Part shown: piece after piece, positions 35,701 to 42,095 of the stretch
Position numbering within the stretch: position 1 is the stretch's first letter
Layout of the letters: the number at the start of each line of letters is the position of its first letter
Source: Aricia agestis
Taxonomy: Eukaryota; Arthropoda; Insecta; Lepidoptera; Lycaenidae
Reading direction: 5' to 3'
NCBI RefSeq assembly: GCF_905147365.1
Contig: NC_056418.1
Span: 2,014,001 to 2,078,000 of the forward strand
Length of the DNA: 64,000 nucleotides
Program-made: the position numbers and the translations under genes
The notes under the pieces: model-generated
What the model saw: only the letters and a program-made list of their open reading frames with translations
Told to the model about the DNA's origin: nothing
Database searches by the model: none

Positions 35701-38700
35701 GGAGGAAATCTCGAGGGAACAAATAATAATATGGGCGTTGTAGAACTGACATGACATGTGCTGCCAGTTGCCACCTATTGCTGATCGCATATTTGTCAGC
35801 ACCGTACGCGTCGAACGCACCGTATAGTACCCGAAATGGGGCGCGTACGGTGCGGACGAATGTGTGAGGTTTTAACATAATTTACAACGTTCGTCTCCAA
35901 CGTTCATACGCGGGAGAGCCATGCTTCGGCACGAATGGACCGGCTCGATCGGAGAAATACCACGTTCTCACAGAAAACCGACGTGAAACAGCGCTTGCGC
36001 TGTGTTTCGCCGAGTGAGTGAGTTTACCGGAGGCCCAATCCCCTACCCTATTCCCTTCCATACCCTCCCCTATTAACATATTCCCTCTTAAAAGGCCGGC
36101 AACGCACTTGCAGCTCTTCTGATGCCGCGAGTGTCCATGGGCGACGGAAGTTGCTTTCCATCAGGTGACCCGTTTGCTCGTTTGCCCCCTTATTTCATAA
36201 AAAAAACAACGAATTTTAAAATGCGGCGCGTTCGGCGCGTGCTTGCTGATAATGTGCGATCACCTTATATAGCAGCACATGTCAAGTAAATTCTCAACTA
36301 TGTGTTGTACAAGCGACACCAGTTGGCAGCACCGTCGTTGCGCAGGGATCATTCGAAATCTTGTTTAAATCTTGCGCTTTACTGGGAAGTCGAACTGCTA
36401 AACTATAGCTTCTGAACTTGTTGCAGTTCGCAAGATCTCGAACAAGGAGCGTCGTCGGCGGCAGAACGAGACGCTGCGGCGGCTGCTGTCGCCCAAGAAC
36501 GCGCTCATGACGCTCAACGAGATATACAAGTGTGAGAATGTATGTATTTGTCGTTCAAATTTCGTTACATTAAGGGCCTGTTACACCACTTTCTGATAAA
36601 GTGCCGAATAGGCTATCCACCACTTAACTTGACAAATCAAGTATGGAGAATCTGTCAAAAACTTGTGAATAGCCCATTCGCCACTTTATCAGAAAGTGGT
36701 GAAACAGGGCCTAAGAGCCATGTCATTAAAAATATTTTTTGACTTGTACAATTTTATTTGTGAATTTAATTTTTGTCGTGTTTTATTTTGTAACTTTAGC
36801 TTTACACGACATGGACAAAACTAATCATTTGTATGTAACATAATAGCAGCATAAATAATGATCTTTGATGAATGTGTCTGTAGGCCTATTACGAAACCGT
36901 TTTGAGACTCAAATAATCGGACGAGAATGTCGCGTCCTGCTCTAACAACGTCACTTCACGTTTGTTAGAGTAGGATGCGGCATTCTCGTTCGATTGTTTG
37001 AGTCTCAAAACGGTTTCGTGGTACAAGCCCTGATTCGTAATGGCTCGCGTAAAACTGCTAACACTAATATCGCTACGTCTTTGTATCTTACTCATGTTAG
37101 GATTTATGCATGCGAATGTATTGCTATTGTGTAATACGTAATAGCAATACAATCGCATAATAGTGATCTAAACTCGCTATAAGTAACATATACAATTCCA
37201 TATTACGACCCATGACTTTGCTTGTTACTCTGTCTCACCATGGTGACTATTCCACAGACCTTCTCCGTAGAGCCAGTGCCGGCGGTTGGACAGTTCTACA
37301 AGCCGAACGCCACTAACTTCTGTGCCTCGCTCAACCTCCAGCACAACACATACAAGGGATATGGTACGAATTTAAGTTTTCATTATTGTATGTTAAACTA
37401 ATTTATTTTGTTTGATGTAACATGTTACCAGAAAATAGAAGTATTTTCGAGTCAATAAACTGCATAGGTATTCAATGTAAAATTTGTATGAAATTTTGTG
37501 ATTCGCCTTGTCTCCATTAGTTAAAATTACCTTTACTATGTATTCACTATTCACGTTCATTCACGTTCAAAAACTATTTTTGAGATTTCCTATAGGTATT
37601 TTACGTAAAATATATATTCATAAACACAAAAATAATGTTATTAGCAACATGCACTTTATTATGGTGATGACTTGTTATAACCTAATGTTATATGTTGCAC
37701 AGTCTAAAATAAGCTAAGAAATATTGGTTTCTCAGTACAATATTAAATGGAGGTGTTTAACAATACATTCTTGCCCTAAGTAATTAAGTACCATCAAAGA
37801 AATTGATTTATAGGCAGGAGATGGACCTGCGTCATTTGGTCGGATTAGTAAGTAGGTAAGTCGTCGACTGTCTGCTGGGTTTGTTAAAACGCGACCAAAA
37901 TACAAATGTCCGCGATTTGCCTATAAAACTGCCTATCAACTTCTCTGATAGGTACTTATACTTAACTATAAGGAACATAATAATGTATCGCAGGCGAGAC
38001 GAAGATGGCGGCGCGTCTGGCGGCGGCGGAGCAGGCGGTGCGCGACGTGCTGCTGCAGAAGATGAACGCGCAGGCTGATGGTGAGTCTAAAGGTAGGCAT
38101 TCACGAGGCATCCATATGGTTCTCGCGCCATTGGCTCGATACTCGATGTCGCGCCGACCCAATTCATGGCATTCACGAACACGCCTGCGAGCCGTTTCAT
38201 TTGATCATTTTGAGTGTAAGCGTCGGCGTGTTTTAAACGCCAACTAAAATCAAAATGGCGTCTTTGGCTCGCGAGTAACCGAGCGAGCCGTATGGCACGA
38301 CGGCTCATACCGACCGAACCGTTAGTTTCTTGGCATTCACAAGCGCGCCGCGTCGTGAGTAGCGGCGTCAGTGCTACTGATTCACAATATAAATTCGTTA
38401 GATAATAGTTGCCGAAGGCAGACAAAAAGACACTGCGCCCGCCCTGGGCGAGCGCAGTGTCGCCCAGGGCGCTGGTAGTGCTTAAACCGGCACTGTTGCG
38501 AATTATAGTGTGCCGGTACCCACAAATAACACCACAATCCTGCATCGCGCTATCGAAGTTTCTGAGAACGACAAGATATATACAACGTCTGAAATGACGT
38601 CAGTCGGCTTCGGCCTGATCGAGCATACCACCTCGCTCGGTCGGAAGATCTTCCTTTTCGGCCGCCACGCATACCACCACATTATAGTATAGTATAGAAC

Positions 38701-41700
38701 CACAAAAATGTGATATCTTTCTTATGTAACAATTTGTAATAGTTAAGTTTTACTCCTAAACTCTCCAATAGGACAGGCGTCGCCTATTTTGGGGGACCGT
38801 TATTTGTTAAAAATGTTTGTAAATTTTATTATGGTCAATAAATATTTGTAATTATATTGTATTTGTATTATTACATCTGAGTTTAAAGTTTAAACTTTTA
38901 CATTGGTCCAGCCCCTGCGCCGGCCGCGGAGGGAGCTAGCGAGGAGGAGCTGCCGCTGCCGATGATCCAGCTGGCGTCGTTCGCGCTGCACAAGCTGTTC
39001 GCCGACTGGGAGTGCCAGGGCTTCCGCGTGCCGCAGCTTAAAGCGCCGCTGGTAAGTGCTTACTGTGCTACATTCACATAGGCGAATGTTAATACTTTTA
39101 CATTATGTTAAATACTCATCAATTAAACGCGGGAAGAAGGAACTAAAGGTGATTGCACATTTGTCAGCACCGTACGCGCCAAACGCACCACATAGTAAAG
39201 GAAATGCGGCGTGTACGGCGCGGACGAATGTGCGAGGTTTCATATTATCATTTCATAAAACGAGTTCTAAAATGCGGCGCGTACGGCGCGAGCGTGCTGA
39301 TAAGGCCGCGTTTCCACTGACGCGGAGCGGAGCGGAGAGGAGCTTAGCGGTGCGGAATTGACCAATCACCATGCTCGAAATCTTTGCTCCGCTTCGCTGT
39401 CATTCCGCTGGAATAGCACAATTAGTCAATTCGGGAACCGCTAAGCTCCTCTCCGCTCCGCTCCGCGTCAGTAGAAACGTGGCTAAATGTGCGATCACCT
39501 TATGACTAACTTTGTTCATTACCACAGATAATGATATAAGTTCAAATGGCACTAGTATCGAAACGTTCAACGGTAATAATGCCTTCTAGTGCTGCAATTG
39601 GAAAACACTGGTTATGAAAAAATTTTACATTTATGATAATGAAGCCTATCCTACCATAACAATGGTGCGCTTATGGCAGGTACTATAAGCGCATCATTGT
39701 TATGGTAGGATATGCAAGAACTATTATAATCTCCGTTACCCTTTTGACTTCTTGATTCTCGATTCTTGATCTATTGAAATTATTCATCTTCCTGACGTAT
39801 AATTTCAGCTGCCGGCGTCTGATTCGATGTCGGAGTCGGGCAGCCTGCCGCCCGTGCCGCGCGTGCCCCGCCCCCCCAAGACGGCCGCGGACCTGCCCGC
39901 TAACGCCGCCAGCATGCACCCCTGCACGCTGCTCACACAGGTATACGAAACTTTATACTTTACTAGGGGTCCGCCCCGGCTCCGCCCGTGGTACTATTAG
40001 AGAAGTTAATTCCCAGGCAGATGGGGGACCTACGTAGTTTGGGCGCGTTACTTTAAACCCAGCTGACAGATCACAATTAACATTGAATTGACATGATCCC
40101 ACCAAACGACGTTGGTCTGTCAACTGCTTTAGAATCAATTTCCTCAATGGTACTTATTTCATAAGTCATCATAACCACTGCACTCAGGGACAACTTTTAA
40201 AATCGGTCCAGTATTTCCTGATATTATCGCGTTTAAACTAACAAACTGAAAAAGCTGAAGAGCTTTATAATATTAGTGTTGATTAATATGAAAGACCTCT
40301 ATGGCCGAGTTGGTTAAGGCGTGGACGCTCAAACCGGAGGCGAGTTTGAATCCCGCCAAGTGGATATGGACACAAACTTACCACTTACCAATGGTTCTGG
40401 ATCATGAATGTGTGTTAAATATATTACATATTTTATTTATTTATTATGCTTACAACAATCCTTAAAGAAATTCATTGATCACGCAAAAACCGTTCCCGTA
40501 TTTAGACGTGAAGAGGTGACAAACAGACAGACACACTTGCGCATTCAAGATATTAGTAAGTAATGATTACAATCAGTAACAACGTCAAACTACTTACAGA
40601 TGCGTCCCGGTCTGACGTACCGCGAGTGCGCGGCCGCCACGCAGCCGCCCAACACCGAGTTCACCATGGAGGTGGAGGTCGACGGTCAGAGCTTCACTGG
40701 CACAGGTGACTACTCAATACTATATACCAGCGGGCAGTGGCGGTCCTAGAGGGTTGCGAACAGGGCAATCGCCCGGGACCACGCGCTTGTAGGGGCCTCG
40801 CAAGGTGTTTTTTGGAAAGGAAAAGACCTGCCATCCAGCGCCTCGCAAAGACCATCCGTCCGAGGTCTCTCGGGGAAGGCTGCCACTGCCGGCCGGCTTA
40901 GCGTGGCCACCATAGAAAGGTTTATTCTTACGGTAAAGTAGATCAAGTGATGGATAAACAAAGGAAATCTTTAAGTTTGTCCGCAAATATTGTCAGCGTG
41001 TCTATTCCTTCATATACCTATCGTGGCCGTGCTAAGCCTGCTGGGATGCTAAACCTTTTTGTATCAACGGGCCCTTTTCTGAAGAAGTCATAAACGTGCC
41101 ATTCAATTATTTTTTTGTGATTCGGTGCGTATTCAAAATTTGCCTAATTTGGTGCTCACTATGCAGAGGTGGATCTATAACCTTCATTGTTGGTAAAATA
41201 ATTTTGATACTAGTTTTGTGACCAGTAACATGCTCAAGATTTTATGTCAAGTTCCACATGCACTGGTGGCACGCGTGTTATTGGTTCGCCATCCCTGCTA
41301 TATATTATGTATAGATGAAAAGAAAAGTAGTACTCAATCTTTTATACTTGTATGGGCCACAAACACGTTTTATTCTTGTTATTTTTTGATGTCGCAGGCC
41401 GCAACCAAAATAATGTAGAGGTAAAAATAACGTTCAGAAGTAGCAACTATAGCCGAAATAAAATATAGATACTACAATAATTAGACAGTAGAGTCTAAAA
41501 CGATATCGCAATCTATATATATAAAAATGGATTTTCAATTGTGTTAGTAACGCTAGAGCTTGAAAACGGCTGAACGGATTGGGCTAATTTTAGTCTTAAA
41601 ATATTCGTTCGGAAGGTTTTAAAGTGACATTAAGTTCACCGGGACAGCTAGTTAAATAATATTTGTGTAATAAATTCCAGCGACGAGCAAGCGCGACGCG

Positions 41701-41769
41701 CGCAAGGCGGCGGCGCGCGCGGCGTGCCAGGAGGTATTCGGCGTGCGCTTCACTGACGACGGGCAGTAG
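9690..41769 (+). CDS. DIP1: DIP1-like protein with two dsRNA-binding domains, 11 exons
   Basis: Joined exons: 9690-9705, 10788-10849, 12640-12747, 34437-34539, 36427-36539, 37258-37363, 37994-38080, 38912-39051, 39809-39940, 40600-40705, 41681-41769 (1062 bp, 353 residues). All junctions are GT-AG and phase-consistent. Residues 1-96 are low-complexity, rich in Q, N, S and E. A basic helix (KERRRRQNE, about 103-111) precedes dsRBD1 (about 119-193: SPKNALMTLNEIY ... GETKMAARLAAAEQAVRDVL). An acidic/proline linker and a conserved-looking IQLASFALHKLF segment follow. dsRBD2 (about 280-345) has SMHPCTLLTQMRPGLTYRE, FTMEVEVDGQSFTGT and TSKRDARKAAARAACQEVFG. No deaminase or helicase follows, which argues against ADAR. 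Layout fits insect disco-interacting protein 1, a nuclear dsRNA-binding protein; the name is by pattern recall, the dsRBD assignment is firm. Confidence 0.85.
10099..10142. repeat. Near-perfect palindrome in DIP1-like intron 1
   Basis: AGTAACATTTTGAGGTGGTG pairs with CACCACCACAAAATGTTACT. It may be the inverted end of a fold-back element. Confidence 0.7.
10430..10760. mobile_element. G-tract-rich fold-back repeat
   Basis: TATACATGGGCGTACCCAGG at the left is mirrored by GTTACGCCCATGACTATA at the right. Between them lie three repeats of a CCCAGGTTCTGGGCC-like unit with runs of 8-10 G, and a C-run of more than 20 bases at about 10718-10744. It ends 27 bp before exon 2, so it forms the upstream side of that acceptor. 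Confidence 0.65.
10788..10849 (+). CDS. DIP1: DIP1-like exon 2
   Basis: The acceptor TTTAATTCCAG and donor GTAGG frame 62 bp reading YNTRQSGGRYNTPGRF and ending in phase 0. It has no domain; it is the basic N-terminal tail. Confidence 0.75.
10850..12639 (+). other. DIP1-like intron 2
   Basis: AT-rich intron. An open frame at 11558-11818 with several cysteines has no recognisable domain and no matching phases. No element boundary was resolved. Confidence 0.5.
12640..12747 (+). CDS. DIP1: DIP1-like exon 3
   Basis: The acceptor CTGTCGCCAG and the strong donor GTAAGT frame 108 bp in phase 0. It encodes a Q/N/S/T-rich segment (TPQQNFDNTQFSTQFNN). An internal GTGAG at 12738 is a weaker alternative donor. 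Confidence 0.78.
12804..12979. mobile_element. MITE with 38-bp inverted ends and central palindrome
   Basis: GCGGTCGTTGACTCCCTGTC at the left pairs with GACAGGGAGTCAATGACCGC at the right. A second palindrome (CCATATAAAACCACAATTAT and complement, about 12840-12882) lies inside. Confidence 0.85.
12980..13474. other. Unassigned intronic sequence
   Basis: The only feature seen is a GC-rich hairpin at about 13080-13112 (GTACACAAACTCGCGGAGTTTGTGTAC). Confidence 0.5.
13475..15928. mobile_element. Non-coding inverted-repeat element, 2.45 kb, TACAGGGTGT ends
   Basis: The left end TACAGGGTGTCAAAAGACCG continues into CGATAACTTCGTGGGG. The right end reads CCCCAAAGTTATCGGAAG and closes with ACACCCTGTA. 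The inverted match runs about 45 bp with a few mismatches. TA at each end may be the target duplication. The interior has no transposase but includes GC-rich patches (13640-13730, 14850-14900) and a hairpin at about 15653-15702. The terminal motif resembles the ends of the small MITE family at 48871, 55100, 56509 and 59904. Confidence 0.7.
15937..17188 (-). mobile_element. Helitron A, non-autonomous, split by Helitron B
   Basis: On the minus strand it starts TCTATACTAATATTATAA (right end) and ends with hairpin GACGAAGTCGCGGG then CAACAGCTAG (left end), the TC...CTRR rule of Helitrons. It contains two copies of a ~100-bp block with GATAAATGGGCTATCTAACA, ATTTTTCAAATCGGA and AGTTCCTGAGATTAGCGCG. 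No Rep/helicase gene is present. Helitron B interrupts it after the AAATATAGCCT segment. Confidence 0.8.
16277..16890 (-). mobile_element. Helitron B nested in A
   Basis: CTAG at 16277 opens the inverted copy with the same CCCGCGACTTCGTCCGCG hairpin. The other end is (GACA)n-GAGATACTTTCGCATTTATAA to TATAGA at 16890. It is 614 bp long. The interior is closely related to Helitron C at 24977. Confidence 0.82.
17190..17267. repeat. (AT)n microsatellite at duplication edge
   Basis: A run of about 35 AT units directly precedes the left duplicated block. Confidence 0.95.
18873..21916 (-). pseudogene. RTE-clade LINE endonuclease-reverse transcriptase, copy 1
   Basis: The main frame (21916-19514) begins MIKNATRDNMMSCDPTNARR. 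It contains an APE-type endonuclease (ITIGTWNVRRLLRPGK, LSETHV, GDFNAKIG, WRSPTGHKNQIDFI, GSDHQLL) and a reverse transcriptase (IPLHKKGSTKKCGNYRTISL, CFVDYAKTFDC, GVRQGCILSPQLFN, LRFADDTTLIS). A 10-bp deletion near 19520, compared with copy 2, breaks the frame. The C-terminal part continues in another frame (19445-18873): FSIFLYASETWTLKAR, FEMWCWRKMLGIPWTAHR, FFGHIARREP, GKRGRGRVATRW. It resembles RTE elements of butterflies. LINE RT copies DNA at the nicked target. This copy is one lesion from a full frame but is inactive as it stands. Confidence 0.88.
21917..22902 (-). other. 5' region of RTE copy 1 and block end
   Basis: The first ~100 bp upstream of the ATG look like LINE 5' UTR. Positions 22540-22700 contain a Helitron 5'-end fragment (GTTCAGTAGTCTCG ... 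AATATTAGTAAGTATAGATA). No gene. Confidence 0.5.
22903..24976. other. Unassigned intronic sequence with Helitron fragments
   Basis: 23208-23478 is a 5'-end Helitron fragment (minus) related to Helitron A. A short segment at 23164-23190 repeats a motif found beside both RTE copies. A (GA)n run lies at 23865-23880. 24430-24720 is more GC-rich but has no coding sequence I can support. Confidence 0.5.
24911..24976. repeat. (TA)n microsatellite
   Basis: About 33 TA units, directly followed by a Helitron 3' end (CTAG at 24977). Confidence 0.95.
24977..25738 (-). mobile_element. Helitron C with a nested MITE
   Basis: It has the same ends and interior as Helitron B (CTAGCTGTTGCCCGCGAC ... AATATTAGTACAGA). 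A 162-bp MITE (25207-25368) interrupts the interior at a point where B reads straight through (GATAGGTTTAAGGTTACG). Confidence 0.82.
25207..25368. mobile_element. MITE nested in Helitron C
   Basis: Inverted ends GCCCCAATTTCACCAACG and CGTTGGTGAAATTTGGTC, flanked by TTA on both sides. The empty site is preserved in Helitron B, which confirms the boundaries. Confidence 0.88.
25739..25980 (+). mobile_element. Truncated Helitron D with a nested fold-back
   Basis: The plus-strand 3' half of the B/C Helitron family ends with GACGAAGTCGCGGGCAACAG and CTAG at 25977-25980. It lies tail-outward next to C, so C and D form an inverted pair. A GC-rich fold-back (25787-25866) sits inside. Confidence 0.75.
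25787..25866. mobile_element. Small GC-rich fold-back flanked by TAA
   Basis: GGGCCGCGCTACACCGGAAT pairs with ATTCCGGTGTAGCGCG ... GCGGCCC. TAA lies on both sides. The element is about 80 bp. Confidence 0.75.
26400..26535 (-). mobile_element. tRNA-derived SINE fragment
   Basis: The minus strand reads GGTTCGAGTCCCGC (box B) followed by AGGCGGAACAAAAAGTTTTC and CTGGGTCTTGGATGTGTATT. The same body follows box B in the SINE at 42136. Box A is degraded. Confidence 0.7.
26560..26718 (-). mobile_element. Helitron fragment E (5' end)
   Basis: TAGCCTATGTCCTTTCTCAG ... GTGAAAGCGAGACAGACAG ... AATATTAGTATAGA matches the B/C family 5' half. Its 3' part is missing. Confidence 0.75.
26719..26766. repeat. 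(TA)n microsatellite at duplication edge
   Basis: About 23 TA units between a Helitron 5' end and the right duplicated block, as at 17190-17267. Confidence 0.93.
27520..28358 (-). mobile_element. 5'-truncated LINE (CR1/Jockey-like) insertion
   Basis: Absent from the left copy, where the site reads TTTTATTTAT|GTGAGCGTG (18020/18021). The minus strand encodes a LINE C terminus at 28395-27913: LQRLKNLCIRFIFGLRKF, QLEWLPIKLRRNSHI and ISAIRLWNSLPDFIKKS, ending AHYLDQAQSL. A 3' UTR with GAAACCGCTGAAAGCGGTAA and a (TAAA)n-type tail at 27520-27531 follow. Coding begins inside the element; the first ~12 residues of the open frame come from flank. Confidence 0.88.
29200..32300 (-). pseudogene. RTE-clade LINE, copy 2, multiply broken
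   Basis: Same protein as copy 1 from MIKNATRDNMM at 32300. Lesions visible by comparison: TGA at 31265-31263 (CGA in copy 1), TAG at 30425-30423 (CAG in copy 1), a frame disruption near 29775-29785, and an inverted duplication at 29356-29418 that ends the C-terminal frame after GQLEGK. It keeps the 10 bases around 29890 that copy 1 lacks, so neither copy is simply the parent of the other's damage. The RT box FADDT is present. Confidence 0.88.
29356..29418. repeat. Double hairpin from local inverted duplication
   Basis: GCCTCTG-GAGG-CAGAGGC (29356-29373) abuts a perfect 21-bp-arm hairpin (arms 29373-29393 and 29398-29418, loop GAGG). Copy 1 has the simple sequence at the matching place (about 19015-19050). 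Confidence 0.92.
33259..33900. other. Unassigned intronic sequence
   Basis: 33275-33320 resembles a Helitron-type fragment (GATAAACGAATTTTGGC, also near 59355). The open frame through 33261-33728 has no recognisable domain. Confidence 0.45.
33901..34028. mobile_element. MITE family M1, copy 1 (TAA-flanked)
   Basis: GGGCCTGTTTCATCACTTCC at the left and CTTTATCAGAAAGTGGTG ... AGGCCC at the right, with TAA on each side. The core includes AACTTGACAG and AGTATGGAGAATCTGTC, shared with 36574 and 55400. The TAA duplication suggests a PIF/Harbinger-type mobiliser. Confidence 0.85.
34437..34539 (+). CDS. DIP1: DIP1-like exon 4
   Basis: The acceptor TTTTCATTGGCAG and donor GTAATA frame 103 bp: TSEMDTSGSGEQQQVSMEED, then RPHWMKPKLQG. 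Acidic and glutamine-rich, it precedes the basic helix of exon 5. It ends in phase 1. Confidence 0.82.
34623..34935 (+). mobile_element. hAT deletion derivative with 8-bp target duplication
   Basis: Perfect 13-bp ends CAGGGGTCACCAA/TTGGTGACCCCTG are flanked by GTCTAGAA at 34615-34622 and 34936-34943. The interior translates to KNKFRSLLTDLQDLMSIA with TNFTPN, resembling the C-terminal L-T-D-x-x-L-x-x-x-x-x-I-A-x-x-x-x-x-P segment of hAT transposases. It is a remnant of the parent gene, too short to be active. Confidence 0.93.
34978..35462. mobile_element. Possible inverted-repeat element
   Basis: GATTAAGAGGATTCCACACC with GTTGTCCCCTG at the left has a rough inverted counterpart at the right (CCCCTGTTGTATCCTCTTA). 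The match is imperfect and the boundaries uncertain. Confidence 0.4.
35457..35688. mobile_element. MITE with long inverted ends
   Basis: CTTAAGGTACAAGTTGGAAG ... GCAGCGGACGACGTGTCG at the left pairs with CGACACGTCGTCTGCGG ... CAACCGGCACCTTTAAGG at the right. It carries a duplicated CGTCGTCTGCGG near the right end. Confidence 0.75.
35779..36265. mobile_element. MITE family M2, copy 1, split by A-tailed repeat
   Basis: The left arm ATTTGTCAGCACCGTACGCG and right arm CGTGCTGATAATGTGCGATC are inverted. The same family is at about 39146-39500. An A-tailed repeat (35906-36206) sits in the middle. Confidence 0.7.
35906..36206 (+). mobile_element. A-tailed SINE-like repeat, copy 1
   Basis: It starts TACGCGGGAGAGCCATGC, contains GTGAAACAGCGCTTGCGCTG, a CCCTA/TTCCC-rich minisatellite and GGTGACCCGTTTGCTCG, and ends TTTCATAAAAAAAA. 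Other copies: 55458, 58353 and 61789. No RNA polymerase III boxes recognised. Confidence 0.8.
36427..36539 (+). CDS. DIP1: DIP1-like exon 5: basic helix and start of dsRBD1
   Basis: The acceptor CTTGTTGCAG and donor GTATGT frame 113 bp. It encodes KISNKERRRRQNETLRRL followed by SPKNALMTLNEIYKCEN. Using the GTGAG nine bases earlier would throw exon 6 out of frame, so the GTATGT donor at 36540 is chosen. Confidence 0.85.
36574..36711. mobile_element. MITE family M1, copy 2 (TAA-flanked)
   Basis: GGGCCTGTTACACCACTTTC and GAAAGTGGTGAAACAGGGCC form the ends, flanked by TAA at 36571-36573 and 36712-36714. 138 bp. It begins 34 bp after the donor of exon 5. Confidence 0.9.
36888..37022. mobile_element. 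Fold-back element
   Basis: ACGAAACCGTTTTGAGACTC and GAGTCTCAAAACGGTTTCGT are inverted. The arms continue through CGAACGAGAATG-like sequence for about 55 bp. Confidence 0.82.
37258..37363 (+). CDS. DIP1: DIP1-like exon 6: dsRBD1 strands
   Basis: TTCCACAG acceptor and GTACG donor, 106 bp, ending in phase 1: FSVEPVPAVGQFYKPNATNF then CASLNLQHNTYKGYG, fitting the beta strands of a dsRBD. Confidence 0.85.
37789..37965. mobile_element. MITE family M3, copy 1
   Basis: GTACCATCAAAGAAATTGAT ... GGTCGGATTAGTAAGTAGG ... GCGACCAAAATAC. Related sequences are at about 39998-40150 and 44310-44475. Confidence 0.6.
37994..38080 (+). CDS. DIP1: DIP1-like exon 7: dsRBD1 C-terminal helix
   Basis: Acceptor GTATCGCAG, donor GTGAGT, 87 bp: GETKMAARLAAAEQAVRDVL, the RNA-contacting helix of dsRBD1. 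Confidence 0.87.
38081..38911 (+). other. DIP1-like intron 7 with repeats
   Basis: 38096-38340 holds a GC-rich repeat with GGCATTCACGA motifs (three times). A hairpin lies at about 38430-38475 (ACTGCGCCCGCCCTGGGCG and complement). 38495-38700 is a further repeat-like block ending in ATTATAGTATAGTATAG. Confidence 0.5.
38912..39051 (+). CDS. DIP1: DIP1-like exon 8: linker
   Basis: Acceptor ATTGGTCCAG, donor GTAAGT, 140 bp. Acidic/proline stretch EGASEEELPLPM, then IQLASFALHKLFADWECQGF, a likely helix between the dsRBDs. Ends in phase 0. Confidence 0.86.
39146..39500. mobile_element. MITE family M2, copy 2, split by M4 fold-back
   Basis: AAGGTGATTGCACATTTGTC at the left and AAATGTGCGATCACCTT at the right. 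The interior GTACGCG/GCGCGTACGGCGCG arms match 35779-36265. A 180-bp fold-back (39304-39483) is inserted near the right end. Confidence 0.75.
39304..39483. mobile_element. Fold-back MITE family M4, copy 1 (TAA-flanked)
   Basis: GGCCGCGTTTCCACTGACGC and GCGTCAGTAGAAACGTGGC bound arms of about 60 bp built from GGAGCGGAGC repeats. TAA lies at 39301-39303 and 39484-39486. Confidence 0.88.
39660..39715. repeat. Interrupted palindrome
   Basis: CTATCCTACCATAACAATGG at about 39646 is inverted at 39692-39712 (CATTGTTATGGTAGGATA), spaced by about 30 bp. Confidence 0.7.
39809..39940 (+). CDS. DIP1: DIP1-like exon 9
   Basis: TATAATTTCAG acceptor, GTATAC donor, 132 bp in phase 0. Proline-rich linker (LPPVPRVPRPPKTAADLP), then AASMHPCTLLTQ, the first helix of dsRBD2. 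Confidence 0.87.
40294..40435 (+). mobile_element. tRNA-like SINE with boxes A and B
   Basis: TGGCCGAGTTGGTTAAGGC (box A, 40302) and GAGTTTGAATCCCGCC (box B, 40342) are spaced as in a tRNA-Ser-like head. The fold is incomplete and a TTATTT-rich tail follows. Helitron 5'-end fragments flank it (40195-40286 and 40480-40560). Confidence 0.65.
40600..40705 (+). CDS. DIP1: DIP1-like exon 10: dsRBD2 strands
   Basis: AACTACTTACAG acceptor, GTGACT donor, 106 bp: MRPGLTYRECAAATQPPNTE then FTMEVEVDGQSFTGT, a clear dsRBD beta sheet. Ends in phase 1. Confidence 0.88.
41040..41297. mobile_element. hAT MITE family H1, copy 1 (decayed left end)
   Basis: The left end CTGGGATGCTAAACC is degraded; the right end is GGTTCGCCATCCCTG. 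The interior (TTTTCTGAAGAAGTCATAAA, TAGTTTTGTGACCAGTA) matches 47574-47883. Confidence 0.82.
41512..41651 (+). mobile_element. Short Helitron next to last DIP1-like exon
   Basis: It begins TCTATATATATAAAAATGG after A (41511) and ends CACCGGGACAGCTAG before T, which fits Helitron insertion between A and T. 140 bp. It ends 29 bp before the acceptor of exon 11. Its inverted relative is at 58139-58324. Confidence 0.85.
41681..41769 (+). CDS. DIP1: DIP1-like exon 11: end of dsRBD2 and stop
   Basis: The acceptor TAAATTCCAG opens 89 bp: TSKRDARKAAARAACQEVFG and VRFTDDGQ, then TAG at 41767-41769. The K-R-x-x-R-K-A-A helix is the RNA-binding helix of dsRBD2. The protein ends eight residues after the fold. 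Confidence 0.9.
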
Positions 41770-41864
41770 GCGCGAGTGTGGGAGTGATTGATGTAGTGTG
41801 TTGTAGGGTCTAGTGAACAATATACAGTTGAAGATGTAGCTGCGCGACGAAAACTAAAGGGCTT

Positions 41865-42065
41865 ATTCCATCTTACTAAATTTAGTCGTCCTAACTGGGA
41901 TTGGGATGGGAACACTAATTAGAAGCTTCTGATTCCACCAATCAGAAGCCACACTTCTTCCGATTTAGTACGCTAATTACTCTAATTATTAGGATCCTAA
42001 CTTTCTAAATGCCATTTCACTTGACTAAATTTAGTTACTGAATCAATTTAGGTGGAATAAGCTCT
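41865..42065. mobile_element. MITE in the DIP1-like 3' region
   Basis: GGGCTTATTCCATCTTACTA at the left and AATTTAGGTGGAATAAGCTC at the right are inverted. A hairpin (TTCTGATTCCACCAATCAGAA) lies inside. Confidence 0.7.
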
Positions 42066-42095
42066 TTATTTAATTGTAAATTACTGTTAGTGTAA

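Noticed and set aside
35882..36079. Open frames in the A-tailed repeat (also near 55396-55689 and 58379)
   Set aside because: The same short frame recurs because the repeat recurs; there is no sign of selection or a start context.
36530..36536. GTGAG donor for DIP1-like exon 5
   Set aside because: It would add one base and shift exon 6, which has a clear dsRBD frame; the GTATGT eight bases later keeps phase.
40294..40370. A functional tRNA-Ser-like gene
   Set aside because: Boxes A and B are present but the anticodon arm and acceptor pairing do not form, and a SINE-like tail follows.
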